A stretch of 64,000 nucleotides of DNA, from positions 1 to 64,000 of the forward strand of contig CAMPDV010001223.1 in NCBI GenBank assembly GCA_946699065.1, written 5' to 3'. Positions 49,640 through 63,306 of the stretch are shown here, piece by piece. Under the pieces are notes generated by a model, which made no database searches, was not told the origin of the DNA, and saw only the letters and a list, made by a program, of their open reading frames with translations. The translations under genes and the position numbers were made by a program. Every line of letters starts with the position of its first letter. Position 1 is the first letter of the stretch. This DNA is from Loxodes magnus. Taxonomy: Eukaryota; Ciliophora; Karyorelictea; Loxodida; Loxodidae.

Positions 49640-52285
49640 TTTATAAAAGTAAATTATAAAGATTAAAAAGTACAAATATAGGTAACCTATTTAAATATTA
49701 GCTTTAGAATAAACATTAAAAACAAAAGTTTATTTTGATGTCTATTTATATTAATTACAAATTTATTAAAAGGAACTTGATATTATTACGGAGAAATTGA
49801 GCAGTCTACAATATTATATCTTTAATGAAGATTGTTTAATTTCTTTTATTTTTTAAGAGCATAAAGATGAGAAAATATTAAAAAAGTGCTTAGAGATTTA
49901 GTAATAATTATAAATTAAAAAGGAAAGTATTAAATGCTAGCTATTAATAAATAATTAAAAAAAGGTATATTTAAATTTTCTATTATCAGTTTTAATTTAA
50001 CTTTAATTAAGAAAATATTGTTTTCGTATCATTTTAAAATATTTAGCATTGATTAAAATAGAATCTCTACTATATAATTTTTAATTTATCAATTTTCAAA
50101 TTTAAGTTAATTAAAATTTAATATGTTTTTACCATATTATATGTATGTAATAGAATATGTTTTGCAACTTTCATCTCAATAATCTTAACTTATTTTACTT
50201 TAATCATTTTCTTCTTCACCTGATCTCTAACCATTTGCTCCAATAACTCTTCTGATTGCTAGTTATTTTATAAATTATAGATTTTCTACGAAGAAACTTT
50301 GAATGATATATTTAATTCTTAAATAAATGTATGAAAATAGTCTTAGAGAAGGGAAGTTATGATTTATATAATTTGGATTATAGGTTAAAAGTATAAATAA
50401 TGAATAATTCCCGCTTTCTTGAACGTATAGGTTTAATTAAGAAATATATTAATAAGTGTCTCATTGCTGGTAAATAAAAATATCATAGTGTTATATTTAA
50501 TAGTGTCTTTATTTAAAATAATACTAAAAATTGTACTAAAAGTATATAAATTGTAAATTGATACTATTTCTCAATTTATTGTTTTTTTAATATAATGTAA
50601 GTATAAATTTTGTATTTCTGTTAATCAATGTTATTGTTTAAATGTTCCAAATAAGTAAGCATTGCATTCTTACCTCTTATTGCATCTTTATAAAATGTCT
50701 ATTCTATTTTATTTAAAAATGTATTTAAATATATTTGCTGTTAGCATCTTAAAGATGTATTTGAAAATGCTAAGTTAGTGATGTTAAATTCTTAAAATAT
50801 TTAAGGTTAACTTTATTAGTTTTGTTAAAAAGAAATGGTACATTTTAGTTAGGATAAGCATAAGGTTTAGTGTAAAGTTGATGTAGTCTTTGAAATAAAT
50901 AATTGAAATGTAGCATAAAGAATAAGCAATTAATGTAAATATTAGATTACTTCTTATACATAATTACATTATTTTAATAATTGATAACTTATAGCCAATT
51001 AGCTAAAATTTAAATTTGAAGTGTTAAAAAGTTAGATAGGAATAAGATATTGTAACTAATATTTATTTTGAATAAATTTAAATTTTAAGCTTTTAGTTAT
51101 ATATAGTTTTGTTCTTAAATAAATTACTTAAATAGAAAATACTTTAATTTCTATTAAGTTTTTAAATTTATACTTTTTATATGATTGGCAGCATTAAAAT
51201 AAATATGTTATAGAAAATATACATAACTCTATGCTTTTTATTTTTGAAACTATAAAGTGATAAAAGTAAGTTATTATACTAAAGTAATTTTAATAAATAG
51301 TCTTTAATTTTATACATTTTACTATTATACATTTAAATTAATTTTTCACAGAATAAATTACGAGTTTAAAAACTAAGACTAATATTATAATCTTATTAAA
51401 ACTATTAATTGCTTATTATTTTAAAAAGTAAAAAGATATTTAAAATAAGTTATTAAAAAGTAATTAGTTTAAATATTTTTATTTTACACCAACTTATAAG
51501 TTTTATATCAACAAATATATCAACAATATTTATTAATGCTTCTTACCCTTATTTAAAATTACTATTTCAATTCTTAAAAATTAACTTACCAAATTTAACT
51601 ATAAACTATTAGAATCAATCATTAATCAAATATTTCAACATAATAACATATACCAAATATACTTATATATTAGATTTATAATCAAAAACTACATTTAAAT
51701 CTTCATTTTCAATTCATATTAGATAATCATATTTTAAAACCATTTAGTTAGAACAGCTATATTAACAAAAAATCAATTAAGAATATATTTAGTTAAGTAT
51801 ATTTTATAATTTATTCATTATTTAAATGATACTGCAACAAAATTAATTTTTCATAGATTCATGTTTTTTATTTTTAACATATAAACATATTAAAACATTA
51901 AATCATTATTTAAAAGAATTGCTTTACGTTAAAGTCAACTATTTAATAAGTATTATACAAAATTCTATTATTATTGTATTACAAAAATTACATCAAATCA
52001 ACTTTTTACTTATTTCACCTTTACTAAAATTTGTCTTATTACTTAATCTTCTCTTTTATTTTTTTATATCTATAATACTTAAAGATATGCAACCAAATTA
52101 CTAAAACTTAAAAGTTATATCACTTTTACTTTTAATCTTTTATATTTTTAAATATAATAATAAAATCTGTTTTTAAGATATCAAATAGAAATTTTATTTA
52201 ATTAAATAGTTTCGTTATTTAAATTTAAAAAGAACATATTAAAGAATATTAAAACATTTATAATAAAAAATAATTTTAAGTTTTT
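49640..52285. other. Long AT-rich gene-free stretch
   Basis: About 2.6 kb of A/T runs. Only short hydrophobic frames (for example 51919-52104 plus) are present; none has a motif, start context or paralogue. No repeat of other parts of the window noticed. Confidence 0.65.
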
Positions 52286-52289
52286 CAGT

Positions 52290-53190
52290 TTTGGGAACTT
52301 TCAAATCTTTCAGAAAGACAGCAGTTAGTGCTTCTCGTTTTTAATTAAAAAAATTTAGATCGACAAATTTTAGCAAGATTGGAAACTTGAATTTCTCCAG
52401 GTTTTCCTTCTTTTTACTTGAAATCTTAATCTTGTATATCTAACAGTTTGATTGCAATACATTCTTTTCATTTGACTTTTTCTTTTTTTTTCTTCTGTTA
52501 CTTTTGGATCCAATATTTTCTTTATTTCTATTAGAATTCCAAACACTTTCGATAAAGATGTCATACTCTTCCATAGCAGAAGTATTTATTTTTGTATTTC
52601 TGTGATTTTCCTTTTCTTATTTGATTTTCTTTGCTTTCGATCTCCACTTGCACAACTTCAATTTCGCTTTACTCTGTCCTTGATGGTTTATCTTCTTATT
52701 TTTAGCTCGTACTGCCAATTAGGTAGTCTATCTGGCCTAGTTTTGCTTGAGATTCCAGAAGTTATCCATTTCCCTTTCTTAGGTTATAAATATAGACTCA
52801 TTATGTTCCTCATTTTTCTCTTTTTGCTCCAGTTTCAGAATAAACTTTTCATTCAAAATCTTCAGTTTTTTAACTTCTTCTTGGAGGTTTACGGCCATAA
52901 ACGCAAGCTGTGAAGTGTTTGTTTTCTCCTTTCCAAAGTTGAATTCATGGACTGCCTGATGCATGAAAATTTATTGTTATTTCCTTAGCTTTTTAGCAAT
53001 AGTTGGATTTTAAGTAGTCTGCTTGTATCTTTTCTCTGTCTTTACGAGTTATTGAGTCTATTGTTATTAAGAAGAGGGTAGTAATAAGTTGAAGATGTAA
53101 GAGAAGTAGGTTGAGGTTTAGTTTCTGCTGTGAGGTGGTAGGTGTTGTTAAAGGTAATAGTAGTTGATATTAAATTTGGGGGCATTATGT
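52290..53190 (-). pseudogene. Gag-like gene, degenerate
   Basis: The minus strand has TSQLAFMAVNLQEEVKKLK and EREMDNFWNLKQ, parallel to EQLIKVV...QQEEVKKLK and ERELDTLWKYQ of the intact gene. The nucleotide counterpart of its zinc knuckle (YFC ... HLYRKC, about 52575-52615) lies in another frame with the first Cys lost. The tail (near 52440) still aligns. Upstream, 53000-53190 may encode a Thr/Asn-rich N-terminus (MPPNLISTTITFNN). Confidence 0.55.
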
Positions 53191-53194
53191 AATT

Positions 53195-54177
53195 GATAAC
53201 TAATGACTTAAATTAAAGAATTGAATAAGATATTTAATGATTAAATTTATATTTAACTAGTATTTTAACTTTTACACTTATAAAATTGCTAAATAACAAT
53301 CTATTTATTTTTTATTTTTTACAGTAGTAATTTTAAGAGAAAATCTTTATTTAGCTTAATTTGAGTTTAACTATAGTAGCCATTGCTTATTTACTTAGCA
53401 ATAAGATAAATCTAATTGTTTACAAATTTTATATTAAAAAGTCAGATTAATCACTTATAGTAAATGCTTCTTATATTATGCTTCTGTTAGCAGCTAAGTT
53501 TTAATAAAAAATATATACAATTTATTATTTTTTTTCTAGGTTTTTATTGTCTAAATGGAAGACTAAATAATTAATGAGCATAAATAGGTTGTTATTTCAT
53601 ATATTCAGTTGTTCTAACTTTGAATAAATTGGAAAAAATGTTGTACGTACTAAATAAGAAAGTTTGTGTTGATTGTAGTTAAAGTAATGTATTTGAATTA
53701 TATGAAATACTAAAGTATTTGATAAAATATGAAAAAGCTTAATAATTAGGAATAAATATAAATAATTAGTTCTATATTGGTTAAATAACAATTCAAAAGT
53801 TATTTATCTATTTATGATTATTTACACCATTTATTTATTAATCTATCTAAAGTATTATCTATCTTTGTTCAAATAAATCTATTATGTAAATAAAAAGCTG
53901 ATTTTTATTAAAGTTTTCCAATTTAAAGATGCTAAAAATATTTCTAACAGGTTATTTCTTTATTTTTTTAATTAAATACATTTATTTTATACTAATAGAT
54001 TCATTTATTTTCATATCCCTTTTTTCATTAGAGCAAATAATTAATTTATAAAGATCTTATTTCTGAATACTTAAAGTACATAATAAATTAGTTTAGTATA
54101 AGATATTGAGAGAAATAAGAAATAAACTAGAGATAGTAAAGTAGAGCAAATGTATATAGTGATAAGGAAATAAAATA
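53195..54177. other. AT-rich stretch, no gene recognised
   Basis: A 64-codon minus frame at 53597-53791 has no supporting feature. The region leads into the conserved F-box/LRR 5' flank at 54178. Confidence 0.6.
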
Positions 54178-56540
54178 ATGAAGAGAATAGAAATAATTAG
54201 TTTAGTAATGCTTCTAATATCAAGTATTACCATCATAACTATACTTACAATTACATCATTACAATGTAAATACCTTATTTATACTACACCTCTACATTAT
54301 AACATATCACTTGTAGTCTCATCAAACACCACCAACTATTATCTCTTATATCCACCTCTTTGTCAGCACCATTTCAAATTACTTTCATTTACGTCTCTAC
54401 CTTAAGAAGATAAACACCAACAAACAAAGGAAGAAGCTTAGCTTGAAAAGGGCCTAAATATAGAGCATTAAATTGAGAAATTGAAACTAGATTAAAATGT
54501 AGGCTACTAATAAATAAAAGAATAAGAAAAGTTAAAAGAAATGAAAATTAGGACTAAGTATATAGTTAATAAGTAAGCAATAGCTAAATTTAGATATTTT
54601 GGAAAAATACAAATATTCTCAATTACATTATTCAGTTCTTAGAAAATAAAGATATTCCTATTTTATAATTAGTCAGTAGATACTTCAATTTGTATAGATA
54701 CAAATTTAACTACCTAGAGATTCAAAAGTATTAAGAAAATTATATTATTACTAAAAATATAATCTAATTAACTTTCAAGTAAATTTTATAATCAGATACT
54801 AAGTAACTGGCAATTACAGCTTTCAAATTTTCTGATAATTGAAAAATTAAGTTTATGGTAGGATGCTTAAAAGTATCTAATAGAGACTGTAATATTTAAG
54901 AAGCAGTTAATGGCTGCAAATTTAAGAAAGTCATTTATAAAATATGAGCTTGAATAATAACATTCTATTTATCATCTCTTAATGCTATTTATCATCTCTT
55001 AATGCTATTAGCTAAGGTAATTAAGAACATACGAGTTATAGAAGATTAATCTTTATATTTTATGCAATAACTACCTAAACTAGAATCCAATTACTTAAAA
55101 GATGCTGAATAATTAACAGAATATATTTTATAAGATTTTTGTAATAATTTGAACTTGAAAATTTTAAAATTGTAATGTACAAAATTAGAAAAGGTAAAGG
55201 AATTTTTATAAGTAAAAGGACAAAAATTGTAAGGAATTTAAATATTTTATAAAGATAATTTATATATTATAGTTATTTGCAATTTAAAACACTATAACTC
55301 TTACTTATTTACTCCTTTATTTTTTAACTCTTCTAATTTGAAAAATTTCATTTATTTAATTTTATTTCTAAAAAGGATGAATGAGAAAATGCATAGATAT
55401 AGGAATAAGAATAGCAATTAGTGAATATAATTAGCATCTTTAATTTAAGTTATAAAGGTTGTTAATAATAGGAGCTGTATAAATAAGTAATAAATTTGTC
55501 ACTTTAATATTACTCAATTCTCCATTCTTAAAATAATTATCATTATAGGGAGTCAGCTTTATAGATGATTAAAATTTAAAGAAATCTAATTATACCTTTG
55601 ATTTATATTTCTAAACTTTAGAGTAGGATATGAAGTCTGAAAATAAAAAGTTAGGTTACCTTACGAATTTAAAAGTTTGAGATTGTGATAAATTTAGAGA
55701 TGATATTTTATAATTTATCCTAATAAACTCTCCTAATTTAAAATAATTTAAACTAAGATTCAGTTTAAAGTACTACTTTTCATTTACTAGGAATTTATAA
55801 TTAGAACATTTAATATTTTATATTAGAGTAACTTAATCTACTATAACTTTAAGCTATTAATTTCATATTCTAAAATTGCTAAAAAGTAAAAGAAATTTAT
55901 TTTAGTTATATAGAAGGATTTTCAAAAGAGACTTTCGAAATTCTAAATACTCAATATTAGAAAATATAAAGCATTAAGTGAATAGTTGTGTCCTCAGTCA
56001 AAAAAATTGAATTAATGGAATAGTAAAAATAACTACTTTATAAACATTATCGTTAAATGATTGCAATTTAGGTAACTAAGATGTTATTTAGATAATAAAA
56101 AGATGTAAAAATCTATAATAATTGATCTTAGGAAAGAATGATAGTATCATATAAGAAGCATTTCGTATAAATGATGAATAGGGATTCTAATATTAAATTT
56201 GAAATAATTTAAGAACTTTAGATTTATAAAATTGCTTTAAGATTAATAGCAATTAAATAATGAATTTAAGTAAAATGTTTACAAATATTCATATTAAATA
56301 TAGATAATTTAATAAATACAACAATCTAGAACAACTATATTTTGATCTGAGGGATTGTCACATGAAGAATTATTAAAGAGCAAACAATTTTAAAACTTAA
56401 TAAATAAAATATCTTATTTAAAATTTGATTATATAGCTAAATAAAGTAAAACTATTACTAAATTTTAGTTTTAAGGTTTAGCAATTTTTTCTTAGATAAT
56501 TTTTAATTTTATTTTTATTGTAAATGCATTTAATTTCATT
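54178..56540 (+). pseudogene. F-box/LRR protein, copy 2 (broken by 20-bp duplication)
   Basis: The frame from ATG 54178 (MKRIEIISLVMLLISS) runs about 260 codons to the duplication at 54967-55006. Removing one 20-bp copy restores the frame into VIKNIRVIEDQSLYFMQQLP and further LRRs. Later parts include LKVWDCDKFRDDIL, NWINGIVKI (W TGA 56008-56010), LSLNDCNLGNQDVIQII and QIWNNLRTLDL (W TGA 56200-56202). Spacing of the last two W codons is 192 bp, the same as in copy 3. Early W codons are TGG. The first 110 bp are homologous to non-coding 5' flank of copy 3, so the true start may differ. Another frame change near 55550 is likely. Confidence 0.7.
54967..55006 (+). repeat. 20-bp perfect tandem duplication
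   Basis: ATTTATCATCTCTTAATGCT occurs twice in a row inside F-box/LRR copy 2. Its length is not a multiple of three, so it shifts the frame. Confidence 0.97.
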
Positions 56541-57384
56541 AAATGAAAAATCCAAATTCAACTTTTAGAAATCTTTTACATTCTCAAGATAAAGTTTCTA
56601 AAATAATCTACTCAGAAGTATTAAAAAATTAAGACAGATTATTTAGTTTTAGTTTATAAAATAGTGATAAAAAAATAGCAAAAATAAGTATTTATGCCTA
56701 CTATTTATATTATTAATAAAGATATAAAAGAAAACATATTTGCTAATATTAAAAATACTAGAATAAAATATAATAAACAATCATTTATCTATATTCTTAA
56801 AATTTAATCATATATATTTATTTTTAATATCATATTTCCAATTAAAATAAATGTTGCTTTTGATAAAAATAAAAGCTGGATAGAGCTTTTAGAAAGTAAT
56901 AAAAACTAACAAAATTATTAAAAATAATTTTAACATTATTTTGATTTTAGAAAAATCATTATAATAGTGCATTATTTGTTATTAGTTTTTTAGATTAAAA
57001 TATTTTCAATAAAGCTAGTAAAGTTTTTAAGCTTCTTAATTTTTAAATTAGTTATTTTTATAATTATTAATAAATAAATTTTAATGTTATGCTAATTCTT
57101 AATTATAATACTCTTTTATGTAATATTTAATTTTACTTTTATTTTAATTTATTTAATATATTTAGATAATATGCTTTTAGTTTTAGGAGCCTAATTATAT
57201 TTAATTAGCATATTAAATAAATCAATATTCTAATTTATTATATTTTAAAAAATATTTGTCTTTACTTGGAAATTTTTATTACTAAAGATTTAATCCATTC
57301 TTAGCTTCTTCAGTATATAATATTAATTATTATTTTAATTTACTAAAAAACCATTCATTTAATATAATAAATAAGATTAGAGAG
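56541..57384. other. AT-rich stretch, no gene recognised
   Basis: A/T-rich with TTTTAATTTA-type low complexity; no conserved frame seen. Confidence 0.6.
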
Positions 57385-57627
57385 TTTGTAACACCTTCAA
57401 TGGTGTGCAGATCTTTAATCAAGATTTTTAAACTCAAAAAAAGTTATTTTCTGAAGTATTCCTCAGTGTTAACATCCTTTGTTGAGTTTCGTCTTCTATA
57501 GGGCGTGATTGGAGTGCTCCCTAAGAGATTTTAGTATCAGGCATCTTTCGTCAAAAAAGTTACAAGATGCCTCTTTAGTCTTTGTCTTCTTTCTTGGCTC
57601 CTACCAAGATTCTTGTTTGGTTCTTCG
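57385..57627 (-). CDS. Small conserved ORF, copy 2
   Basis: A sharply GC-richer patch. Minus strand reads NQTRILVGAKKEDKDQRGIL, KMPDTKISQGALQ, EDETQQRMLTLRNTSENNFF and LKICTPLKV, matching the order of residues in 20261-20440. Two TGA codons at W. It directly abuts the 57628 duplication junction, so it may mark the edge of an inserted element. No domain recognised. Confidence 0.4.
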
Positions 57628-58767
57628 CAAATCCACTTTTAGAAAAATAAATAAAAAATACTAAAAAGTAAAATAAAAGCTTAGAGCAAATTAATAAAAG
57701 CTTTCAAAATTAAATTAGTAAATCACAACTAAATGTAGAAACTTTGGAATAATAGTAATTATTCAAATTCTTTAATACTTATAAAATCAACACATTGCTA
57801 ATATATAATAAGTTAATACTAGATATACTTTTAACTACCTACTCATTTTATATTATTAAGAACATTTAATACTAAAAACTTAATTCTATTAACTTTAAAC
57901 TTAATTTAACATTCACTATTTATTAATAAATAAATACCTATTTTCAGTTCAACTGCTAAATTAGATTTCTGAATTATTACTACAAAGTATGTAGATCAAA
58001 ATTTAAGATTTAAGCAATATAAAGTAACTTTAATTTAAGAACTTCATATAATTCAAAAATATAGAAGTAGCAATATTTATAAATTATTCCTAGTTGCTAT
58101 TAACTAACAAGGTTAAGAATCATTAATTGGGAGTAAGTTTATTAATAACTATACTTTTGTAATATTTACCATTACTAGAATCTATTAATATGCAAGCAGA
58201 ATAATTAACAGGCTAATTTTACTAGATTTCTGTTTTAATTTTAATTTAAATATTCTTAAAATTGAGAGTGATAATTTATAAAAGAGAAAGTGAAAGAAAT
58301 TTGATAAATAAAAGGTTTAATCATATAAGAAATAAAAATAAATAAAAATGATAAGTATCATAATATAATATAATTTTGCCCATATCTTAATAAATTTTAT
58401 TTGAAGTTTAGTTATAATATCTTACTAAAATTTAAATTAAATTAAGCATTTTTAATTAAAGAGATATAATTGGATTTTTAAATGTATCTAGATAAGTAAT
58501 TAAAGAATTGTTTTAATGCTAGTATAATAGTTTATAATCTATTTATATTTAAAGTATCAAGCTTTATAACTTTTATTTTTAGTCTTTCTAATTTTTTCTG
58601 CTCCAAATTTAAAGAATTAAAGCTTAGATTATGCTTTGTATATCCAAAATGAATAGAATAAGAATTAAGAATAACTATAACTGAATAGTAGTAACTTTTA
58701 AATATAGTAGTATTTTAAGTTAGAAAGTATTTAATGATTCATATCTTAATATACTAATCTTCAGTTT
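57628..58767 (+). repeat. Near-identical copy of 7266-8403
   Basis: Contains an internal piece of F-box/LRR copy 1 without its start or its C-terminal half; see 7266-8403. Confidence 0.95.
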
Positions 58768-59104
58768 GATTTTATATATGTTTATCTATATTATATATAG
58801 TATATAAATCTCACTTAATGATATCTATAGCAACTATAATCTTTGAAAGCTTGTATATATATGAATATAGAATTGGTCTATAAATAAATTAGCATGGCAT
58901 CACCGTTAATTAGGTTTAGCATAATAAACTATACATATAATTAAAGTGTTCTTATTATCTGCATTGTCTTGGTATAGCAAACAAATAAGAGATAAGCTTC
59001 TTCAAATGGAGAATTTTTATTCTATATTTATTCTCTAATCTAGTTGTAATCACATCATTCTTCTAAAGTAAAGCCCTAAAAAGAATTAGAAGTTTAAAAA
59101 ATTA

Positions 59105-59250
59105 AGTGGCTCATCAAACAAACCTATGTATTGCTAGCAAGAACTCGTGGGCAAGTTGGGTATGTCTCTTTTGAGTTTGTCACCCTTATTCTTGGTGTTA
59201 TCTAGTTCAAAATTACTCTCAACTCAGATTATTGGAATTCTCCCAAATGT
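59105..59250 (-). CDS. Fragment of an unknown conserved protein, copy 2
   Basis: Reads LDNTKNKGDKLKRDIPNLP, then QQYIGLFDEPLNFLNF, in a single frame. Copy 1 (12290-12435) has a 1-bp insertion. GC-richer than flanks. Family unknown. Confidence 0.4.
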
Positions 59251-60389
59251 GATAAAAATAAGTATTTTTAATTGATAAATAGCTTTAATAATCTTAATAC
59301 ATACATGATAGATAATTGAATATAATGGTATAAAATGTCTATAAGATATAAATGTGAAATATAAATACTAATAAGTTATGAAATAATTTGATTAGGAATA
59401 TTAGTTATATACAGTTAGGATTATCTGTTATATTATTTAAAGCATTCTTAAATAATTCAAATACTTTATATCAATTAATAAGCTTCTATAGTACAACTAA
59501 TCAATTAACATTTTTCAGTTATAAAAATGCAATGGCAGTACAAAAGAACTTAAGAAGCTAAGAATAGTAATTTTAAAAAATTTTAGCTATACATTATATG
59601 ATGAGAAAATAAGTTATATTATGCAAATATTAATATTATAATTGGAGGTAATAAATAAGTGAAAAATACCCTTGACTTTGACAAAAAATCACAAAGAAAG
59701 AAGAAATTAAAGTTGAATGTTTAAATTGTTTGGCATTTTAAATATTTCTTATATTATATATTTTAAATTTGGCAATTTTTCAATCCTTAACTATATACTA
59801 AAGTATAAAATTAAGTTATTTCTCTGTAATATGCTATGAAATAAATATTTATAATATAATGTAATGTAGTTTTATTATCTGTAATGTGAGGAAACGTGTA
59901 TCCACATCTTATCTCATCAAACCTTCGTTCCTTAAATATCATTTAAGCTCTAAAGACAATCTTGATTTTGATTGCCTTACAACATTTTTTATCTCTTATA
60001 TGACTTCATATTAATCTGAAATTAACTGATAAATCTTTTATATATATGAATCTTGAATAAATTGATTGATATATTGTTAGCGTGGTAGTTATATTAATTT
60101 CATAATTTTATGATATTGAGTTAGATATTTAGGAAGCATTTTGCTATTTTTTATACTTAAATTTATCTTAAAAATTTAGTTGATATAAGTATAATGGATA
60201 CCCGCTCTCTAAAGTTTAATAAGATTTTACAGACAAAAGCAATATTAAACTAGGCTTCAGAACTAACGTTACTTTTAATCTTTCATCATCACTAATAGTT
60301 TTTAAGTTATTTTTAGGCTGTTATGCTATCATAATTCAGCTCTTATAAGATTAGGGGATGAAGTAAGCTAAAGTATGCTGAATATTAGA

Positions 60390-61600
60390 AGTCTAAATGA
60401 ATTTCCTTTTTATTCGTAGCATTAATTTAGAATTTAAACTTTCAATGAGGATCTTTCAGACTTTCATTACTCTATTGATAATCCTTATTGCATAACTTGG
60501 GCTTTTATATTAGAAGCATATGTTACTCTAGTAAAGAAAATGGGTATTAGAAGGATAGAGAGTTACATAAAAGCCTTTTATGCTATATGGTTAAAATTAT
60601 GCGAATACATCTGCTGATAACTAACTTTAATGTCTACCTGTAGATCAAAATGATTTATAGGATGCTAAATAGAGAAAATTCTAATTTATGAAAATGGAGA
60701 AAAATGAAAAAGAAGAGATGCAAACGAGAGAAAAGCAAGAATGGAAGAGTAGATATTAGGTTAAGCTACTGCTGTAAGACCAATTATTAAATATTTTATT
60801 GAAGTCAATTTTGACAGTTAAAGGCGTTAAACTCTAGAATATTAAGTGGTATATGAAGGTAATATGAAGCAATTTATATAGCTTTACAAAGATATTTTGA
60901 GAGTCTTTACTGAAGGTAATGAAAAAAGTAAATAAGTATAAGAAATGAGGATATCAATAATATAAAGAAAATAGAGTGCTATGATTATTAAATCACTTAT
61001 ATAGATAAAGTGATAAAGTAATTATAGCTTTAGTTACCTTATAATAGAAATAAATAAATAATAACTCTTGAATTTAGATGGCTAAGTAAATACAGTTAGC
61101 TAAAATCGTATAATGATAGCTCACTGAAATCTTAGACTGAAATAGGTTTGTTGAAGGATAATAAAAATACTGATTTAAGTGATTGAATTAAGTTAAAAAT
61201 AAAGAGATTCTAAGCCAAAAATAGTTTGAATGTATTTCAGAATTGTATGCTAATTATCTTCTGATTTATTTGCAGAGAAATATAGAAATAGATTATTTAA
61301 GATAAATATGAATTTAAAGAGGCATTATGAGTGATAGCGATATGAAAATAAAAAATGAGAAAGTGGAAGAAAGAGGATAAAGAGGAAAAATAAGAAAATT
61401 AAAGTTTATTTGGATTAAAAAAATGTAAATGAATAAAGGAAGAAGGATAGAAAATAAATGGCATAAGAAAGAATATACAGAGGACTAAAATAAAAGAGGG
61501 AAACCAGATTTATCTGTTTTTGGAATTATTGATATTAGAATGTGGAGACCTAATATAGAATCTGCTATCCACGTACTATGGAAACTAGTAAATAAGCCTC
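60390..61600 (+). pseudogene. Copy of the 13590-14850 gene (frameshifted)
   Basis: Retains WVLEGQRVTQKPFMLYGQ, QLQCLPVDQNDLQDAKQ and the EKNEKEE stretch. An indel near 60735 and another near 61425 (AAAAAATG for AAAAACATG) shift the frame relative to copy 1. The RPNIESAI segment is present near 61550. Confidence 0.45.
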
Positions 61601-63280
61601 TTTGCTAGCATCAGAGAGATGTTATTTAAATCTCCTTTAATTTTCTTCTATCTTAAGATCTGGTAAAATTAAGCTTGAAATAGGCTGAAGTAATTTCATT
61701 CTATAATTTTTACTTGGAAGTTATAACTAAAGCATTAATTTTTAATCTTCATTTTATACATAGCCCTCTATAAGTTAGTTTAAATAATAAGCATTTCTAG
61801 ACAATTGGATCTTACAGCATTGCTTAATAAAATTGCCTAGGTCTTTAACTTCATTTTCTGTTTTTCCTGCTTAATATGAACTTGAATTCTGTCTTAGGTA
61901 CGCTTTGTAATTTTTATCTTCTACTACTGGAGTTTTCTCACTTCAAACTTAACTAATTCTATCTCATTAAAAAGGTTATTATCCATCTCACCATATCTAA
62001 ACTTCTATATTGCTTTACCTAATGTAATTCTATAAAAATGGAAGTCTTTTTAAGCTTATACTAATATAACTAAACCTGCTTTATATTTATAAGGAAGTTC
62101 ATTAAATCAAGTCTTCTAGAATCCATAAATTACTAAACTTCATCTTTTCTTGTTCATTTCTACTCCTAATAACATACTCTTATAATCATTATTCATAAAT
62201 AATGATTGCCATATAAAGGAATGCGGTTAAATAATGTAACTGCTGAGATTATCTTTAATCTACTTTTTCAACGACACCAATGAATTAAGAAAGTTTCTCC
62301 TTTTTGATAAATAAGATCTATTTTATCAACTCACTTTTATCTTTCAAACGAAAATAATTATTAGCATAACTTCCTTAAATCTCCTTGTCTAAATTGCTTT
62401 AGATATTATCTCAAGCAATTGTTAACTTATTTCACTCTTAATTTAGCTTCCTTCCTTCCTATAAATTAACAGCCTTTCAAATTGCTTAGCTCTATTGATT
62501 TAACATAATAACTATCCTTATAATTAAGCATCTAACCAAGCGATTCTGGATTCAAGAAGATAAATTATCTACCATCTCTGTTTAGCAGCATCTTTCTGAA
62601 CTAGTCATAGCTAAATCCTTCTTACTTCTTTATCTATGAATCCAAATAAGCAAATCTTAACTTTTCTCCTTCCGTTTGCAGGCAATAAGCACTAAATAAT
62701 TTAAAGTACTTTGGTCGTATTTTTCAGGTTCTGTTATATTACAATCCTAAAGTATTATTTATATAAGACAGACTTTTACCTCTTTCTATCTAGTTTGTAA
62801 GATAAAAGAAAATGCTTAATATAGCTGATAGAAGAACACATTTCAAACTTTCTCAACAAGAATAGGAAATTTTCCTAGAATTTCTAAATTAGCAAATTTA
62901 ACTTTAATTCTTCAGCCTTAAGCTGATATTCAGAAAACTAACTTCTTAAGCTCCTTAAGCTTTTAAATAATTATCTGTATTTTCAAGCTGCTAAACTTAC
63001 TTCAGTTTGCTTAATTACTCTGCTCTTGCTTAGTTACCTTAAATGGATTTTTTAGGAGATTTACTAACAAGGCAGCTGACTTTAAGTACCAAATTTAGAT
63101 TTTTAAGTCTTTTCTTTAAGTTTAGCCATTGATTCTCTATAGATTTAAGGCTAAAGCTTAATTATAATATAAGCCTCATACTGATAATCTAGTATTGAGT
63201 AGCTTTGCTGACTAGTAGATATTTAGTATCTTGATGTGAATGTTTTTAGATCTCTAGATCTTAGTTGAACTAGAAAAGCA
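61600..63280 (-). pseudogene. Copy of the 14850-16497 gene
   Basis: The frame reads EAYIIIKLQPQIYRESMAKL and, in the conserved middle, DLLIWIHRQRSKKDLAM and VDNLSSWIQNRLV (SSW is TGA, as in copy 1). It carries a 9-bp insertion near 62955 and a 1-bp difference near 62860 relative to copy 1. Different parts of the frame are open in the two copies. Confidence 0.45.
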
Positions 63281-63306
63281 AGGGAAGAGAGTATTATAGA
63301 AGAAAT

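Noticed and set aside
52602..52913. 103-codon plus-strand ORF rich in Phe/Leu
   Set aside because: Antisense of the degenerate Gag-like gene at 52290-53190.
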